64,000 bases of DNA from positions 8,079-72,078 of the forward strand of contig DAIQNV010000006.1 of the NCBI GenBank assembly GCA_036788215.1, read 5' to 3'. Position numbers and translations under genes: made by a program. Shown one piece after another: positions 28,640-37,463 of the stretch. The notes below the pieces were generated by a model. That model saw only the letters and a program-made list of their open reading frames with translations. It did not search any database and was not told the DNA's origin. This DNA comes from DAIQNV01 sp036788215. GTDB taxonomy: Bacteria; Planctomycetota; Phycisphaerae; Phycisphaerales; UBA1924. The stretch's first letter is position 1. The number at the start of each line of letters is the position of its first letter.

Positions 28640-28674
28640 TCGCGGGGCCGGGGCGGGGCAGGCCGGGCCGGGGC

Positions 28675-28704
28675 GGGTCCGGGTCCGGGTCCGGGTCCGG
28701 GTGC
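28675..28704 (+). repeat. GGGTCC hexamer tandem repeat
   Basis: Four exact GGGTCC units plus a fifth with one change lie in a G-rich gap between two dockerin genes, after GGGCC-rich sequence. It is a simple-sequence tract with no gene. Confidence 0.8.
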
Positions 28705-28819
28705 GGTCCGGGGCGCTGGGAGCGGGCACGCCGGCGTGGGAACTTCCCGCGCGGGCGTTGTTCGCGGGGCCCCCTTCCCGTAGTCTGAGAGGGGATCCCG
28801 AGGTCAAGGAGGAAGAACC

Positions 28820-30265
28820 ATGCCGGTGCGGTCCGCCTTCGCTGTCGTCGCCCTTTCCGGCCTGGCCATCGGCGCGGAGCGCCCGGTGATCGAGGTCTCC
28901 GCCGACGGGCACGAGACGATCGAGGTGGTTCCCTCCTTCACCGACAACACGGGCTGGGCGGTCGAGTCCGGCGTGCCGTTTCCCACGGAGCCCGATGTTT
29001 CGATCGCGCTCCGGCGTCAGATCGGGGGGCTGGCGATCGGCGATGTCAACGGAGACGGGTTCAATGATCTCGTCGCGGTCTGCTACATCTCGAACAGCTT
29101 TCCCCCGTACGACGAGTTCCGCGACCAGGTCTACTTCGGGGGCCCGAACGGGATCGAGACCACGCCCGGCTACCTCACCAGCCTTCAGACGCACACCGCC
29201 GATGTTCACCTCGCCGATATCAACGGGGACGGGCTGCTCGACATGGTGACGGTGCACGGGGGCTCCGTCCGTTCCGACCACCTGCGCGTCTACTACAACA
29301 CCCCGGCTGGCTTCCCGTCGAACGCGAGCTGGGTCTCCACCTGGGGGACGCGCGGTTGGGGCACCTCGGCGGTGGTCTTCGATATCGACGGTGATGGTGA
29401 CCTCGACGTCTTCACCACCAACCAGGGCCTCAGCCCCGATCCCTTCCGCCCGATGGCCCTGTACCGCAACCTGGGCTCCGGGCTCGCCACCGTCCCCGCC
29501 TGGCAGAGCGCCGAGGCGAGCATCCAGAACGGCGCCTCGGTTGGGGACTTCGATGGCGACGGCAACCCGGACATCGGCGTCTCCAAGTGGGTCAATTTCG
29601 AGAGCGCGATCTACCGGACCGTCGACGGGCTCCCGGTCGAGCCGCCCTTCTTCGAGACGCAAACCCGGACCGATCCAGCGCTCAGCGAGACCGACCGGGG
29701 CTCCGCCCTCGCCGATATCAACGGGGATGGCCACATCGATTTCCTGGTCGGGGGCAATCCCTCGCGCCTCTACACGCAGGACAACGGCGTCTTCACCCAG
29801 TCCTGGGCGGCGAACCCGCCGTTCGCGGGTCCCCAGGAGTTCAGGGTGTTCGACGTCGATGGCGACGGCGATCTCGATGTCGCGGAGATCCACTTCAGCG
29901 ACGGGCGGGCCCACATCTATCTCAATGACAACGGCACCCTTAGCACCACCCCGAGCTGGACCTACGACGCCCCCGAGGTCGGCACCGCGCTCGCCTTCGG
30001 CGACCTGAACAACGACGGACTGCCCGATCTCGTCACCGGGTACTCGGGCAACACCTCCATCCGCATCTTCTACGCCCGGGCTCAGAACTGCAACCCCGCC
30101 GACCTCGCGCCGCCCCTCGGCCAGCTCACCTTCGCGGATATCGCCGCCTTCCTCGCCGCCTTCAGCGCGTCCGACCCCGCCGCCGACCTCGCCGACCCGG
30201 TCGGCCAGTTCACCTTCGCCGACATCACCGCGTTCCTCGGCGCGTTCAGCGCGGGGTGCCCCTGA
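28820..30265 (+). CDS. Secreted FG-GAP/VCBS calcium-repeat protein with GC-type dockerin
   Basis: This is a 481-residue exported protein. After a signal peptide it has at least seven repeats with calcium loops of D.(N/D)GDG..D type (DVNGDGFND, DINGDGLLD, DIDGDGDLD, DFDGDGNPD, DINGDGHID, DVDGDGDLD, DLNNDGLPD). These form an FG-GAP/VCBS propeller. The C-terminal module runs from CNPADLAPPLG to SAGCP. AGGAGG lies seven bases before the ATG. Its last codons run into the leader of the next gene, which follows after 11 bases. Confidence 0.92.
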   Translation: MPVRSAFAVVALSGLAIGAERPVIEVSADGHETIEVVPSFTDNTGWAVESGVPFPTEPDVSIALRRQIGGLAIGDVNGDGFNDLVAVCYISNSFPPYDEFRDQVYFGGPNGIETTPGYLTSLQTHTADVHLADINGDGLLDMVTVHGGSVRSDHLRVYYNTPAGFPSNASWVSTWGTRGWGTSAVVFDIDGDGDLDVFTTNQGLSPDPFRPMALYRNLGSGLATVPAWQSAEASIQNGASVGDFDGDGNPDIGVSKWVNFESAIYRTVDGLPVEPPFFETQTRTDPALSETDRGSALADINGDGHIDFLVGGNPSRLYTQDNGVFTQSWAANPPFAGPQEFRVFDVDGDGDLDVAEIHFSDGRAHIYLNDNGTLSTTPSWTYDAPEVGTALAFGDLNNDGLPDLVTGYSGNTSIRIFYARAQNCNPADLAPPLGQLTFADIAAFLAAFSASDPAADLADPVGQFTFADITAFLGAFSAGCP

Positions 30266-30276
30266 GGAGCCTCACG

Positions 30277-31050
30277 ATGACCACGCACACCGCCATCGCG
30301 CTCGCCCTGCTCCTCGGCGCCGGCGTCGCGCACGCCCAGGACTGCAACGACAACGGGATCCCGGACGCCGACGAGATCGCGCTCGACCCCGACCTCGATT
30401 GCGACAACAACGGCGTCCTCGACTGGTGCCAGACGCGCCCGATCATCGACCACACCTTCGAGACCGCCTCCCCCATCGGGTTCACCGACCCGACGCTGCT
30501 TTCTCTCGAGACCCTGCCGGAAGCGGCGATCGATCCGGTCGCGGACGCGGGGGCGTCGGTCACGCTCGAGCTCCGCGCCACGGGCGACTTCTCCAGCCCG
30601 GTCGAGTTCGTCGACATCATCATCATGGGCCAGGTCGTCGCGACCGCGTTCAACACGGTGCTGGTCGACTGCCAGCCCACGATGGCGACCGTGCAGATCC
30701 CGGCCGGTACATTCGAAGCGGCCCGCCTCGCAGGAGCGCCGATCGAGCTCGTCTACTCGATGTTCGTCGACAAGGTGACCTGCCCCGGGTCGTCGATCAC
30801 GCCCCGCGTCGTTTATCGGACGGTCGACCGCACGCTCGACGCGGACGGTGATGCGGTCCTCGACGCCTGCGATCCGTGCCGGGCCGATTTCTCCGAACCC
30901 AGGGGCCAGCTCGATTTCCGCGACATCACGGGCTTCCTCGCCGCCTTCTTTGCCGGCAGCCTCCGCGCCGATATCGCCGAGCCCAGGGGCGTGCTCACCT
31001 TCGCGGACATTACAGGATTCATCCAGCTCTATCTGGACGATTGCCCATAA
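30277..31050 (+). CDS. Small secreted EF-hand protein with divergent dockerin-like tail
   Basis: This is a 257-residue exported protein. The signal peptide ALALLLGAGVAHA is followed at once by a calcium-loop pair of thrombospondin-3 type (DCNDNGIPDADE and DCDNNGVLDWCQ). A beta-rich domain follows, with no recognised family. The tail has two dockerin-like repeats beginning CRADFSEPRG but ending in DDCP instead of the usual GCP. Calcium-type loops therefore stand at the N-terminus and degenerate ones at the C-terminus. GAGGAG precedes the ATG, and the gene is likely co-transcribed with the upstream FG-GAP gene. Confidence 0.85.
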   Translation: MTTHTAIALALLLGAGVAHAQDCNDNGIPDADEIALDPDLDCDNNGVLDWCQTRPIIDHTFETASPIGFTDPTLLSLETLPEAAIDPVADAGASVTLELRATGDFSSPVEFVDIIIMGQVVATAFNTVLVDCQPTMATVQIPAGTFEAARLAGAPIELVYSMFVDKVTCPGSSITPRVVYRTVDRTLDADGDAVLDACDPCRADFSEPRGQLDFRDITGFLAAFFAGSLRADIAEPRGVLTFADITGFIQLYLDDCP

Positions 31051-31167
31051 AGTGCCCCCGGCCCCGGCCGGGAGCCGATGCCAGAGCGCCAACGCCGTCG
31101 CGCGTGGAGGATGGTCTCGACCGGGCATGCGCCAGGTCGCGAAGCATCCGCAGGGGAGCAAGGTCCG

Positions 31168-33774
31168 ATGTCGATCCGTCCGTCCGTCGTCCGTCTCGTC
31201 GCCTGCGCGGCGCTCGCCTCCGGCGCGCTGTCGCTCGTCGCCTGCTCCCTTCCGTCCGAGAACACGCGGGCGGCCCGGTCCGCCGACATCCCGGCGTCCG
31301 CCGCGCCCTTCGGCCCGGCCAATGCCGACCCGGGCTGGTTTGTCAAGGAGCCGCCCCACCGCCCCGGCGTGTGGCACACCGCGGACCCGGTCATCCTGGA
31401 CACCGACACGATGCCCTGGTCGCGCCCGGTGAAGCGGGCCAACGAGCGCATGCGGAACAAGTGGTTCGTTCCCCCGCACCAGTCGCCCAAGGAGGCGCCA
31501 ACCGCCGAGATGCGCGCGGCTGCGGAGGGGCCCCAGGCGGGCGCGATCGGCGAGGCGCTGCGGGCCCGCCCGACGGATACGAGCTTCGACACGCTGGGCC
31601 AGTCGGGCTGGATCCCGCCCGACCCGACGCTCGCGGTCGGGCCCAACCACGTCGTCGTCACGGTCAACCAGGACATCGCGTTCTACACCCGCGCCGGGAC
31701 GCTCACCTTCTTCAACCGCCTGAACAACTCCGGCAGCCCGGGCTTCTTCGAGCCCGTCGGGGGCGGGAGCTTCACTTTCGATCCCAAGGTCTTCTACGAC
31801 CACTACACCGACCGCTTCGTCGTCGTTGCGCCCGAGGTCTACACCGACGCGGGACAGGCCTTTATTTCCATCGCGGTCTCCGATGACAACGACCCCAACG
31901 GGGTCTGGTTCAAGTACCGCACCAACGCGGTCTTCAGCCCCGATGGCGTCAACACCTTCTGGTGGGACTACCCGGGCTTCGGTTATGACCAGGACGCCTA
32001 CTACGTCACCTGCAACCTCTTCGGGCTGAACAATTCAGGCTTCGGCGGCGCGGGGTTCCGCATCTATCGCAAGACCGAGATGCTCAGTGGCGAGCCCGTC
32101 GTCTTCACCACGCTCAGCGACCCCAACTCCGCGTCCGTCCAGATCGCGCACCACTATGGCGACAACCCCGCCGCCTACTTCGCCAGCGCCTCGGGCGCCG
32201 CGGTGCGTGTCCACGCCATCACCGATCCCCTGGGCACGCCCGGGCTCACCAGCATCAATGTCCCGGTGCCGAACTACGGGAGCCCGGTCGGCTCCCCGAC
32301 GCCCTCCGGCACGGTCGACTCCATCGGCACCCGCTTCATGAACGCCTTCTGGCGCGAAGGGGGCCTCACCGCGACGCACTCGGTGCGGTCGAACAACCGC
32401 GACGTGGCGCGCTGGTACGACATCGACACCAACGGGTGGCCCGTCTCCGGCAGCACCCCCACGCTCGTCCAGGCGGGCGACGTCCCGGGGCCCGACACCA
32501 CCAACACCTTCTTCCCCGCCATCGCGGAGAACGGGCGGGGCGACATCGGCCTCATGTTCGGCACGAGTTCCGCATCGCAGAATGTCGGCATCGCGGTCAC
32601 CGGGCGCATCGCCCTCGACCCGCCCAACACGATGGGCCCGCCCACCACCGTCTTCGTCGGCCCCTCCGCCGGCAACGGACGCTGGGGCGACTACTACGAC
32701 CTCGCGGTCGACCCCATCGACGACACCACCTTCTGGTACATCGGGCAGTACGCCGCCCCCTCGGGCTGGGTGACGCGCGTCGGCACCTTCTCCGTCGGGC
32801 CCGACGATGCGCCCGTCGCCAGCCCCGACGAGGCGGGCATCGTCGAGCCCTCTTCCCCCGCCGATCTCGACGTCCTCGCCAACGACTTCCACACCGGTGG
32901 GCGACCGCTCACGATCGTGTCCTTCGATGTCGTCTCCATCGAGGGGGGCACCGTCGCCCGCCTGACCGGCGCCGGGCCCGACGGGCGCGACCTGCTCCGC
33001 TACACGCCGCCCTCGGGCTACATCGGGGCGGACTCGTTCACCTACACCATCCAGGACCCGCTCGGCGCCACCTCCACCGGCGCCGTCACCGCCACCGCGT
33101 TCGACTCCTCGGCGCTCCGCCCCGCGGACGGGCTGCCCATCAGCACCGCGCCGGGCCTCACCGCGACCTACTACGAGCCATTCAACGGAACGCTTCTGCC
33201 TGACTTCGACACGCTCACCCCCTCGTTCGAGCGCACCATCCCCGGACTGAACTATGGCTCCACCTCGGGCCGCTTCGCCGACTCGGGCCTCCGCGACCGT
33301 TTCGCAGCGGTCTTCGAGGGCTTCATCACCGTCCCCGCGCCCGATCTCTACACCTTCGAGCTCACCGTCGACGATGGCGCCAAGCTGTTCATCGGGGACA
33401 CGCTCGTCGTCGATGCGGACTCGCAGAACACCGTCGCCACGACCACGGAGGGGCAGATCGGCCTGCAGGCCGGCGCCCACCGCTTACGCGTCGAGTTCTT
33501 CGAGTCGGTCGGCTTCCTCGCGCTCATCGCGCGCGTCGGGGGCCTGGCCCAGCAGCCCGAGGTGATCGCGGAGTCGGCCCTTGTCTACAACGACAACCCC
33601 TGCCCCGCCGACCTCACCTTCCCCTTCGGCGAGCTCACCTTCGCCGACATCTCGCTCTTCCTGACGCTCTTTCAGCTCGGGGACCCCGCTGCGGACTTCG
33701 CCCAGCCCTTCGGAGCGTTCACCTTCGCCGACCTCAGCGCCTTCCTCGCCTCCTTCGCAGCCGGCTGCCCCTGA
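31168..33774 (+). CDS. Large PA14-domain lipoprotein with GC-type dockerin
   Basis: This is an 868-residue protein with a lipoprotein signal (SGALSLVAC lipobox). A large N-terminal domain (about 90-540) contains a PPDPTLAVGPNHVV phrase and a propeller-like hydrophobic pattern. A cadherin/bacterial-Ig-like segment follows (DDAPVASPDEAG to ADSFTYTIQD), then a PA14 domain (TATYYEP, GFITVPAPDLYTFEL, DDGAKLFIGDTLVVD), then the module from CPADLTFPFG to AAGCP. It carries both a lipid anchor signal and the dockerin-like tail, which is unusual in the set. The ATG at 31168 is chosen because it gives the signal peptide. Confidence 0.85.
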   Translation: MSIRPSVVRLVACAALASGALSLVACSLPSENTRAARSADIPASAAPFGPANADPGWFVKEPPHRPGVWHTADPVILDTDTMPWSRPVKRANERMRNKWFVPPHQSPKEAPTAEMRAAAEGPQAGAIGEALRARPTDTSFDTLGQSGWIPPDPTLAVGPNHVVVTVNQDIAFYTRAGTLTFFNRLNNSGSPGFFEPVGGGSFTFDPKVFYDHYTDRFVVVAPEVYTDAGQAFISIAVSDDNDPNGVWFKYRTNAVFSPDGVNTFWWDYPGFGYDQDAYYVTCNLFGLNNSGFGGAGFRIYRKTEMLSGEPVVFTTLSDPNSASVQIAHHYGDNPAAYFASASGAAVRVHAITDPLGTPGLTSINVPVPNYGSPVGSPTPSGTVDSIGTRFMNAFWREGGLTATHSVRSNNRDVARWYDIDTNGWPVSGSTPTLVQAGDVPGPDTTNTFFPAIAENGRGDIGLMFGTSSASQNVGIAVTGRIALDPPNTMGPPTTVFVGPSAGNGRWGDYYDLAVDPIDDTTFWYIGQYAAPSGWVTRVGTFSVGPDDAPVASPDEAGIVEPSSPADLDVLANDFHTGGRPLTIVSFDVVSIEGGTVARLTGAGPDGRDLLRYTPPSGYIGADSFTYTIQDPLGATSTGAVTATAFDSSALRPADGLPISTAPGLTATYYEPFNGTLLPDFDTLTPSFERTIPGLNYGSTSGRFADSGLRDRFAAVFEGFITVPAPDLYTFELTVDDGAKLFIGDTLVVDADSQNTVATTTEGQIGLQAGAHRLRVEFFESVGFLALIARVGGLAQQPEVIAESALVYNDNPCPADLTFPFGELTFADISLFLTLFQLGDPAADFAQPFGAFTFADLSAFLASFAAGCP

Positions 33775-33885
33775 CTCGGGCTCACCGGGGCTGACCGGGG
33801 CCAGACGATGCCCCCGCGAGGGTCTCGCGTGCGATTCCCGCTTTCCGCCTCACCCAGGCGACTTATCCCCTGTACCATCCCAGAG

Positions 33886-34902
33886 ATGCGACTCCCCGCC
33901 CAACAGGCCGACCGCCTCCGCCCGCTGTACGAGGGCACCCGCGTCTGCGTCACGGGCGGCGCGGGCTTCATCGGGTCGCATCTCATCGACGCGCTCTTCG
34001 CCCTGGGCTCGGTCATCACCGTCCTCGATGACCTCTCCACCTCCGACCTCACGCACCTCGCCCCGCTCATCGATCTCGACCCCGAGCGCGTCCGGTTCGT
34101 CCGGGGCTCCGTCCTCGAGGACCGCGCCCTCGCCCGCGCGACCGAGGGCGCCAAGCTCGTCTTCCACCTCGCCGCCCTGAACTCCGTCCCCCGGTCCATC
34201 GATGACCCCGAGCGCACCTGGGCGGTCAACGCGACGGGCACCATGCGCGTGCTCCGCGCCGCGACCAGTGCCCGGGCCCGCCGGCTCGTCTACGCAGCGT
34301 CCAGTTCCGCCTACGGGGACACCGAGGAACTGCCCAAGCGCGAGTCGATGCCCCCGCGCCCCCGCTCGCCCTATGCCGCCAGCAAGCTGGCGGGCGAGCA
34401 CCTGTGCGCCGCCTTCGCCGCGACCTGGCCCGACCGGCTCGACACCGCGTCGCTGCGGTTCTTCAACATCTTCGGCCCCCGCCAGCCCCACGACTCCCCG
34501 TACGCCGGCGTCGTGCCCCGCTTCGCGGAGAGGCTCATTGCGGGCAAGGCGCCCGTCATCCAGGGCGATGGGCTGCAGACCCGCGACTTCACCTTCGTCG
34601 ACAACGCCGCCCTCGCCCTGCTCCTCGCCGGGGCCCGGGTGGAGCCCCTGTCGGGCGCGGTCATCAATGTCGGGGCGGGCGAGCGTCACTCCATCCTCGA
34701 CCTCGCGAGGGCGATGGCGACCCACCTGTCGCCCGAAGCACCGCCCCCGGTGCACGAGCCCGAGCGTGCGGGCGATGTCCGCGACTCGCAGGCCGACCTT
34801 TCCCGCGCCCGGGACCTCCTGGGCTACGCCCCGATCGTGCACTTCGACGAGGGCGTCGCCCGCGCCGCCGACTGGTACCGCCAGCCCGCCCACTCCCAGT
34901 AA
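33886..34902 (+). CDS. NAD-dependent sugar-nucleotide epimerase/dehydratase
   Basis: This 338-residue extended short-chain dehydrogenase has the Rossmann motif TGGAGFIGSH, DDLSTS after the second strand, AALNSVPRSI and the catalytic serine region AASSSAYGD. The Tyr/Lys pair is in SPYAASK. FNIFGPRQ, a late DFTFVDNAA and a final NVGAGERHS complete the pattern. This set fits UDP-glucose or UDP-GlcNAc 4-epimerases (GalE/WbpP type) or related dehydratases. It probably feeds surface glycan synthesis. The exact sugar is not determinable. Confidence 0.9.
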   Translation: MRLPAQQADRLRPLYEGTRVCVTGGAGFIGSHLIDALFALGSVITVLDDLSTSDLTHLAPLIDLDPERVRFVRGSVLEDRALARATEGAKLVFHLAALNSVPRSIDDPERTWAVNATGTMRVLRAATSARARRLVYAASSSAYGDTEELPKRESMPPRPRSPYAASKLAGEHLCAAFAATWPDRLDTASLRFFNIFGPRQPHDSPYAGVVPRFAERLIAGKAPVIQGDGLQTRDFTFVDNAALALLLAGARVEPLSGAVINVGAGERHSILDLARAMATHLSPEAPPPVHEPERAGDVRDSQADLSRARDLLGYAPIVHFDEGVARAADWYRQPAHSQ

Positions 34903-34914
34903 GCGCCGCACGCG

Positions 34915-35121
34915 ATGACCGCACTCCTCGATACCGCTGTGGGACTCTGCGTGATCTTCGCCCTGCTCCTCCGCACCCGGGGCACGAACCATCCCTATTG
35001 GCGCTGGCGGGATCAGACCGCTGAGGGCGACCCCAGGCACACCGGGCCCACCCCGGGCTCCCGCCCCCGGGCCATCCTGCACTACGCCCAGTGGGTCGGT
35101 CGCATGCGCCGACTCTCCTGA
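34915..35121 (+). CDS. Small membrane-anchored hypothetical protein
   Basis: This is a 68-residue protein with one N-terminal hydrophobic helix (LLDTAVGLCVIFALLL), then a basic, Trp/Arg-rich soluble part (PYWRWRD and a C-terminal ILHYAQWVGRMRRL). It begins 12 bases after the epimerase stop, so it may belong to the same transcript. I recognise no family. Confidence 0.6.
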   Translation: MTALLDTAVGLCVIFALLLRTRGTNHPYWRWRDQTAEGDPRHTGPTPGSRPRAILHYAQWVGRMRRLS

Positions 35122-35440
35122 TCGCTCCCCCGCCCGACCCGGTACACGACCCCGTACCCGGCCCGGTGCCACCGACCTGGCTCTGCAGGTCGGTGTCGCT
35201 TTGCGGGCGCGACACGCGCGATGCACTGAACCCTCCGCCCCGGCTCGCCCTCGGATACTGCGCACCACCTCCCAAACCACGCCCACCGCCCGACGCGCCC
35301 TCCGGGCGGGTCGGGGCACCCCGGGCCGGTGACCCCGTTCGCCTGCCGCCCCGTGTTCCCCCGCCCCTCCCTCTCCCCCCTCCCGGGCTACCATCCTCTT
35401 CCACATTCGATCCACCCCCTATCCACCCCGGGGAACGACC
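35122..35440. other. Intergenic region without gene
   Basis: About 320 bases of C-rich sequence. It contains only a CCGGGC-type simple run and no start codon with a ribosome binding site. The promoter of the next small gene should be here. Confidence 0.5.
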
Positions 35441-35770
35441 ATGGCCAGCGACACCACCACCACCACCACCGCCCCCTCCTCCGGCGGCTTCAAGCCCTTC
35501 GCCGCCGGGCTCGTCATCGGCCTCATCGTCGGAGGCTTCGCCGGTGTGCTCCTCCCCGAGGTCAGCCGCATGAACGCCCCCGCGCCGGGCGCCACCCCGG
35601 GCGGGCCGCCCGCCGGTGCCGACCTCACGCCCCCGCCCTCCACGCAGGGCGACCCCGAGGCCGAGCAGCCGACGCCGGCGGACCTCGAGGACGCTGCGAA
35701 CGACGCGGTCGATGATGCCCGCGACGCTGCGGATGACGCGATCAACAACGCCTTGCCCGACCAGCCCTGA
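35441..35770 (+). CDS. Small membrane protein with acidic Pro-rich tail
   Basis: This is a 109-residue protein. A Thr-rich start (SDTTTTTTAPSS) precedes one membrane helix (about residues 18-40, FAAGLVIGLIVGGFAGVLL). A Pro/Gly/Ala linker and an acidic alanine-rich helix (DLEDAANDAVDDARDAADDA) follow. The tail could form a short coiled coil. No family is recognised. It lies 32 bases before the uracil-DNA glycosylase gene. Confidence 0.7.
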   Translation: MASDTTTTTTAPSSGGFKPFAAGLVIGLIVGGFAGVLLPEVSRMNAPAPGATPGGPPAGADLTPPPSTQGDPEAEQPTPADLEDAANDAVDDARDAADDAINNALPDQP

Positions 35771-35802
35771 CCCGGCCCGCCCGCGCCGGATAGGCTGAGT
35801 GC

Positions 35803-36666
35803 ATGTCCGACCAGGTCCGCCGCGCGATCGTCCAGCACGCCGAAACCGCGCTGATGCTCGGTGCCGAGTCCATCCCCGCGTACCGCCCGGCGGGAGCCCC
35901 GCCGGCGCGGCGCGAGCCACCGCCACCGACCCGGGCCAAAGCCGCGCCGCGCTCTGCGCCCGCGCCCGACGAGGGCGTGATGTTCTCCGTCGCGTCCGCT
36001 CCGCAGCATCCGCCCGCCCCCGAGCGGCCGAAGCGCAAGCCCGCCGATGTCCAGGCCCGGCTCGACGAACTCCGCGCCCGCTACGAGTCCGATGCGCCCC
36101 ACCAGCACTTCAACACCACGTTCAACAAGATCGTCTTCGGCGAGGGCGACCCCTGCGCCCGTCTCATGTTCGTGGGCGAGGCGCCCGGCGCCGACGAGGA
36201 CAAAACCGGCCGCCCCTTTGTGGGCAAAGCGGGGGAGCTGCTGACGAAGATGATCATCGCGATGGGGCTGACCCGCGAGCAGGTCTACATCGCCAATGTT
36301 CTCAAGACCCGCCCGCCCAACAACGCGACGCCCACGATCGAGGAAATGGCGCTCTGCGCCCCCTACCTCTACGAGCAGATCGCGATCATCAACCCCGAGG
36401 TGCTCGTGACGCTGGGCAAGCCCGCTTCACAGTGTCTCCTTGACACGACCGAAGCCCTGGGCAAGTACCGGGGCATCTGGACCGAGTTCCCGCCCCAGGG
36501 CACGCTCGGGTCGGTCCCCGGGCCCGAGCACCCCATCCCGGTGATGCCCACCTACCACCCCGCCTACCTCCTGCGGGCCTACACCGACGACAACCGGGCC
36601 AAGGTCTGGTCCGACCTCAAGCAGGTCATGGACCGCCTGGGGCTCAAGCCCACCAAGCGCGCGTGA
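35803..36666 (+). CDS. Family-4-like uracil-DNA glycosylase, iron-sulfur ligands lost
   Basis: This is a 287-residue protein with the family-4 UDG motifs GEAPGADED (from residue 125) and HPAYLLR (His252). A disordered, Pro/Arg-rich N-terminal extension of about 75 residues is unlike the compact family members. Normal family-4 enzymes hold a [4Fe-4S] cluster with four cysteines. Here the first pair is absent (the region reads YESDAPHQHFNTTFNK), and the third is Thr169 (LKTRPPNN in place of KCRPPxN). Only Cys185 (ALCAPYL) remains. Catalysis could survive because the active-site loops are intact. It likely removes uracil from DNA without a cluster. Confidence 0.88.
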   Translation: MSDQVRRAIVQHAETALMLGAESIPAYRPAGAPPARREPPPPTRAKAAPRSAPAPDEGVMFSVASAPQHPPAPERPKRKPADVQARLDELRARYESDAPHQHFNTTFNKIVFGEGDPCARLMFVGEAPGADEDKTGRPFVGKAGELLTKMIIAMGLTREQVYIANVLKTRPPNNATPTIEEMALCAPYLYEQIAIINPEVLVTLGKPASQCLLDTTEALGKYRGIWTEFPPQGTLGSVPGPEHPIPVMPTYHPAYLLRAYTDDNRAKVWSDLKQVMDRLGLKPTKRA

Positions 36667-36732
36667 CCAGACTCTGCGACGGGGCAAAGGCACCCATCGC
36701 GGAATCCGCGCTTTCAGCACAATCGGAAGCAA

Positions 36733-36876
36733 CCCCTTGGGGAATGTTGCGTATCGAGTGGCGTCGGGAGAAGAGAGCCGGCGGTTTGCACCGCCAGTGA
36801 TCGTAACTCCAGATCAATCAGGACCCCCACGAGACTCGGCGCTCGGCTTTGTTGCTGAGTGCCGGGTTTCTTTTTT
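36733..36876 (+). ncRNA. Possible structured RNA or long 3' region ending in a strong terminator
   Basis: Downstream of the glycosylase gene are three hairpins in a row: CCCC-TT-GGGG at 36733-36742, a perfect 6-bp stem GGCGGT/ACCGCC at 36780-36795, and the terminator at 36835-36876. No protein fits. It could be a small RNA or just a structured 3' untranslated region. No promoter is evident. Confidence 0.3.
36835..36876 (+). terminator. Strong intrinsic terminator
   Basis: A 13-bp stem (36835-36847 with 36854-36866, allowing three G-T pairs) with a TTTGTT loop is followed by TTTCTTTTTT. It serves the plus-strand transcript that includes the uracil-DNA glycosylase. Confidence 0.92.
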
Positions 36877-36919
36877 GGTCCTTATGACCCACTTGGTTGC
36901 GAGTCGGCGCGACGAAGCC

Positions 36920-37459
36920 TCAGGGCTGGGCGTCCGCGTCGTCTTCGCCCGGTGCGTCCGGCGCTTCGGGCATCGCCATCGGGGCGCCGAAATCGAGCGC
37001 CGTGTCCGCGGGCAATTCCTCGATGGCGGAGATCCAGTAGGTCGGGCGGGTGCCCTCCCACGCGACGGAGAGCTCGAAGGCGACCTTGTCCCCCGCCTCG
37101 ATCCCCTCGAGCGAGACGCCCGGGGCAATCTCGGGGAAGGGCATGGTCATCGCCTTCATGCCCAGCGTCCCGTCCGCGTTCTGGTGGACCTCCCCGGTCG
37201 CGCCGACGAAGTCGGGGATGTGCTCGTGGTGGATCATGAGAGGCTGGGCCGCCGGGCCCTCGGTCGCAAGCGAAGTCACCTGCCCACGCACGCCCGAGTA
37301 GACCTGCTGGGCCTCGGGCAGTGGCGCCCTGGGCTCCTCCGCAGGCCCGCACCCGGTCAGGGCAAGGGGCGCAGCAAGGGTCACGAGGCCGACCGCGCAG
37401 CACAAAGCCGCCGCGAGGGACGGGCCCGGGCGGCGGTCACGACGATGGCTGGTGTTCAT
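36920..37459 (-). CDS. CusF-like copper-binding lipoprotein
   Basis: This is a 179-residue lipoprotein (lipobox LALTGC). A CusF-like small beta-barrel follows, with VYSGVRGQV, LMIHHEHIPDF, the methionine motif MKAMTMPFP and GIEAGDKVAFELSV. In relatives the His and Met residues bind Cu(I) in the periplasm. The C-terminal tail is acidic and methionine-containing. The gene begins four bases after the stop of the preceding small basic gene, so the two form an operon. Confidence 0.88.
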   Translation of the reverse strand: MNTSHRRDRRPGPSLAAALCCAVGLVTLAAPLALTGCGPAEEPRAPLPEAQQVYSGVRGQVTSLATEGPAAQPLMIHHEHIPDFVGATGEVHQNADGTLGMKAMTMPFPEIAPGVSLEGIEAGDKVAFELSVAWEGTRPTYWISAIEELPADTALDFGAPMAMPEAPDAPGEDDADAQP

Positions 37460-37463
37460 GGCG

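Noticed and set aside
25357..29914. Very long minus-strand frames (535 and 847 codons) opposite the protease and EEP genes
   Set aside because: They are Arg/Glu/Gly-rich shadows of GC-rich coding DNA and contain no motif. The plus strand has clear signal peptides and domains.
33800..33870. tRNA-like 3' end (GCGTGCGATTCCCGC) just before the epimerase gene
   Set aside because: The T-loop has a changed second base, the T-stem does not pair well, and no matching 5' acceptor or anticodon arm exists upstream. It is not a tRNA.
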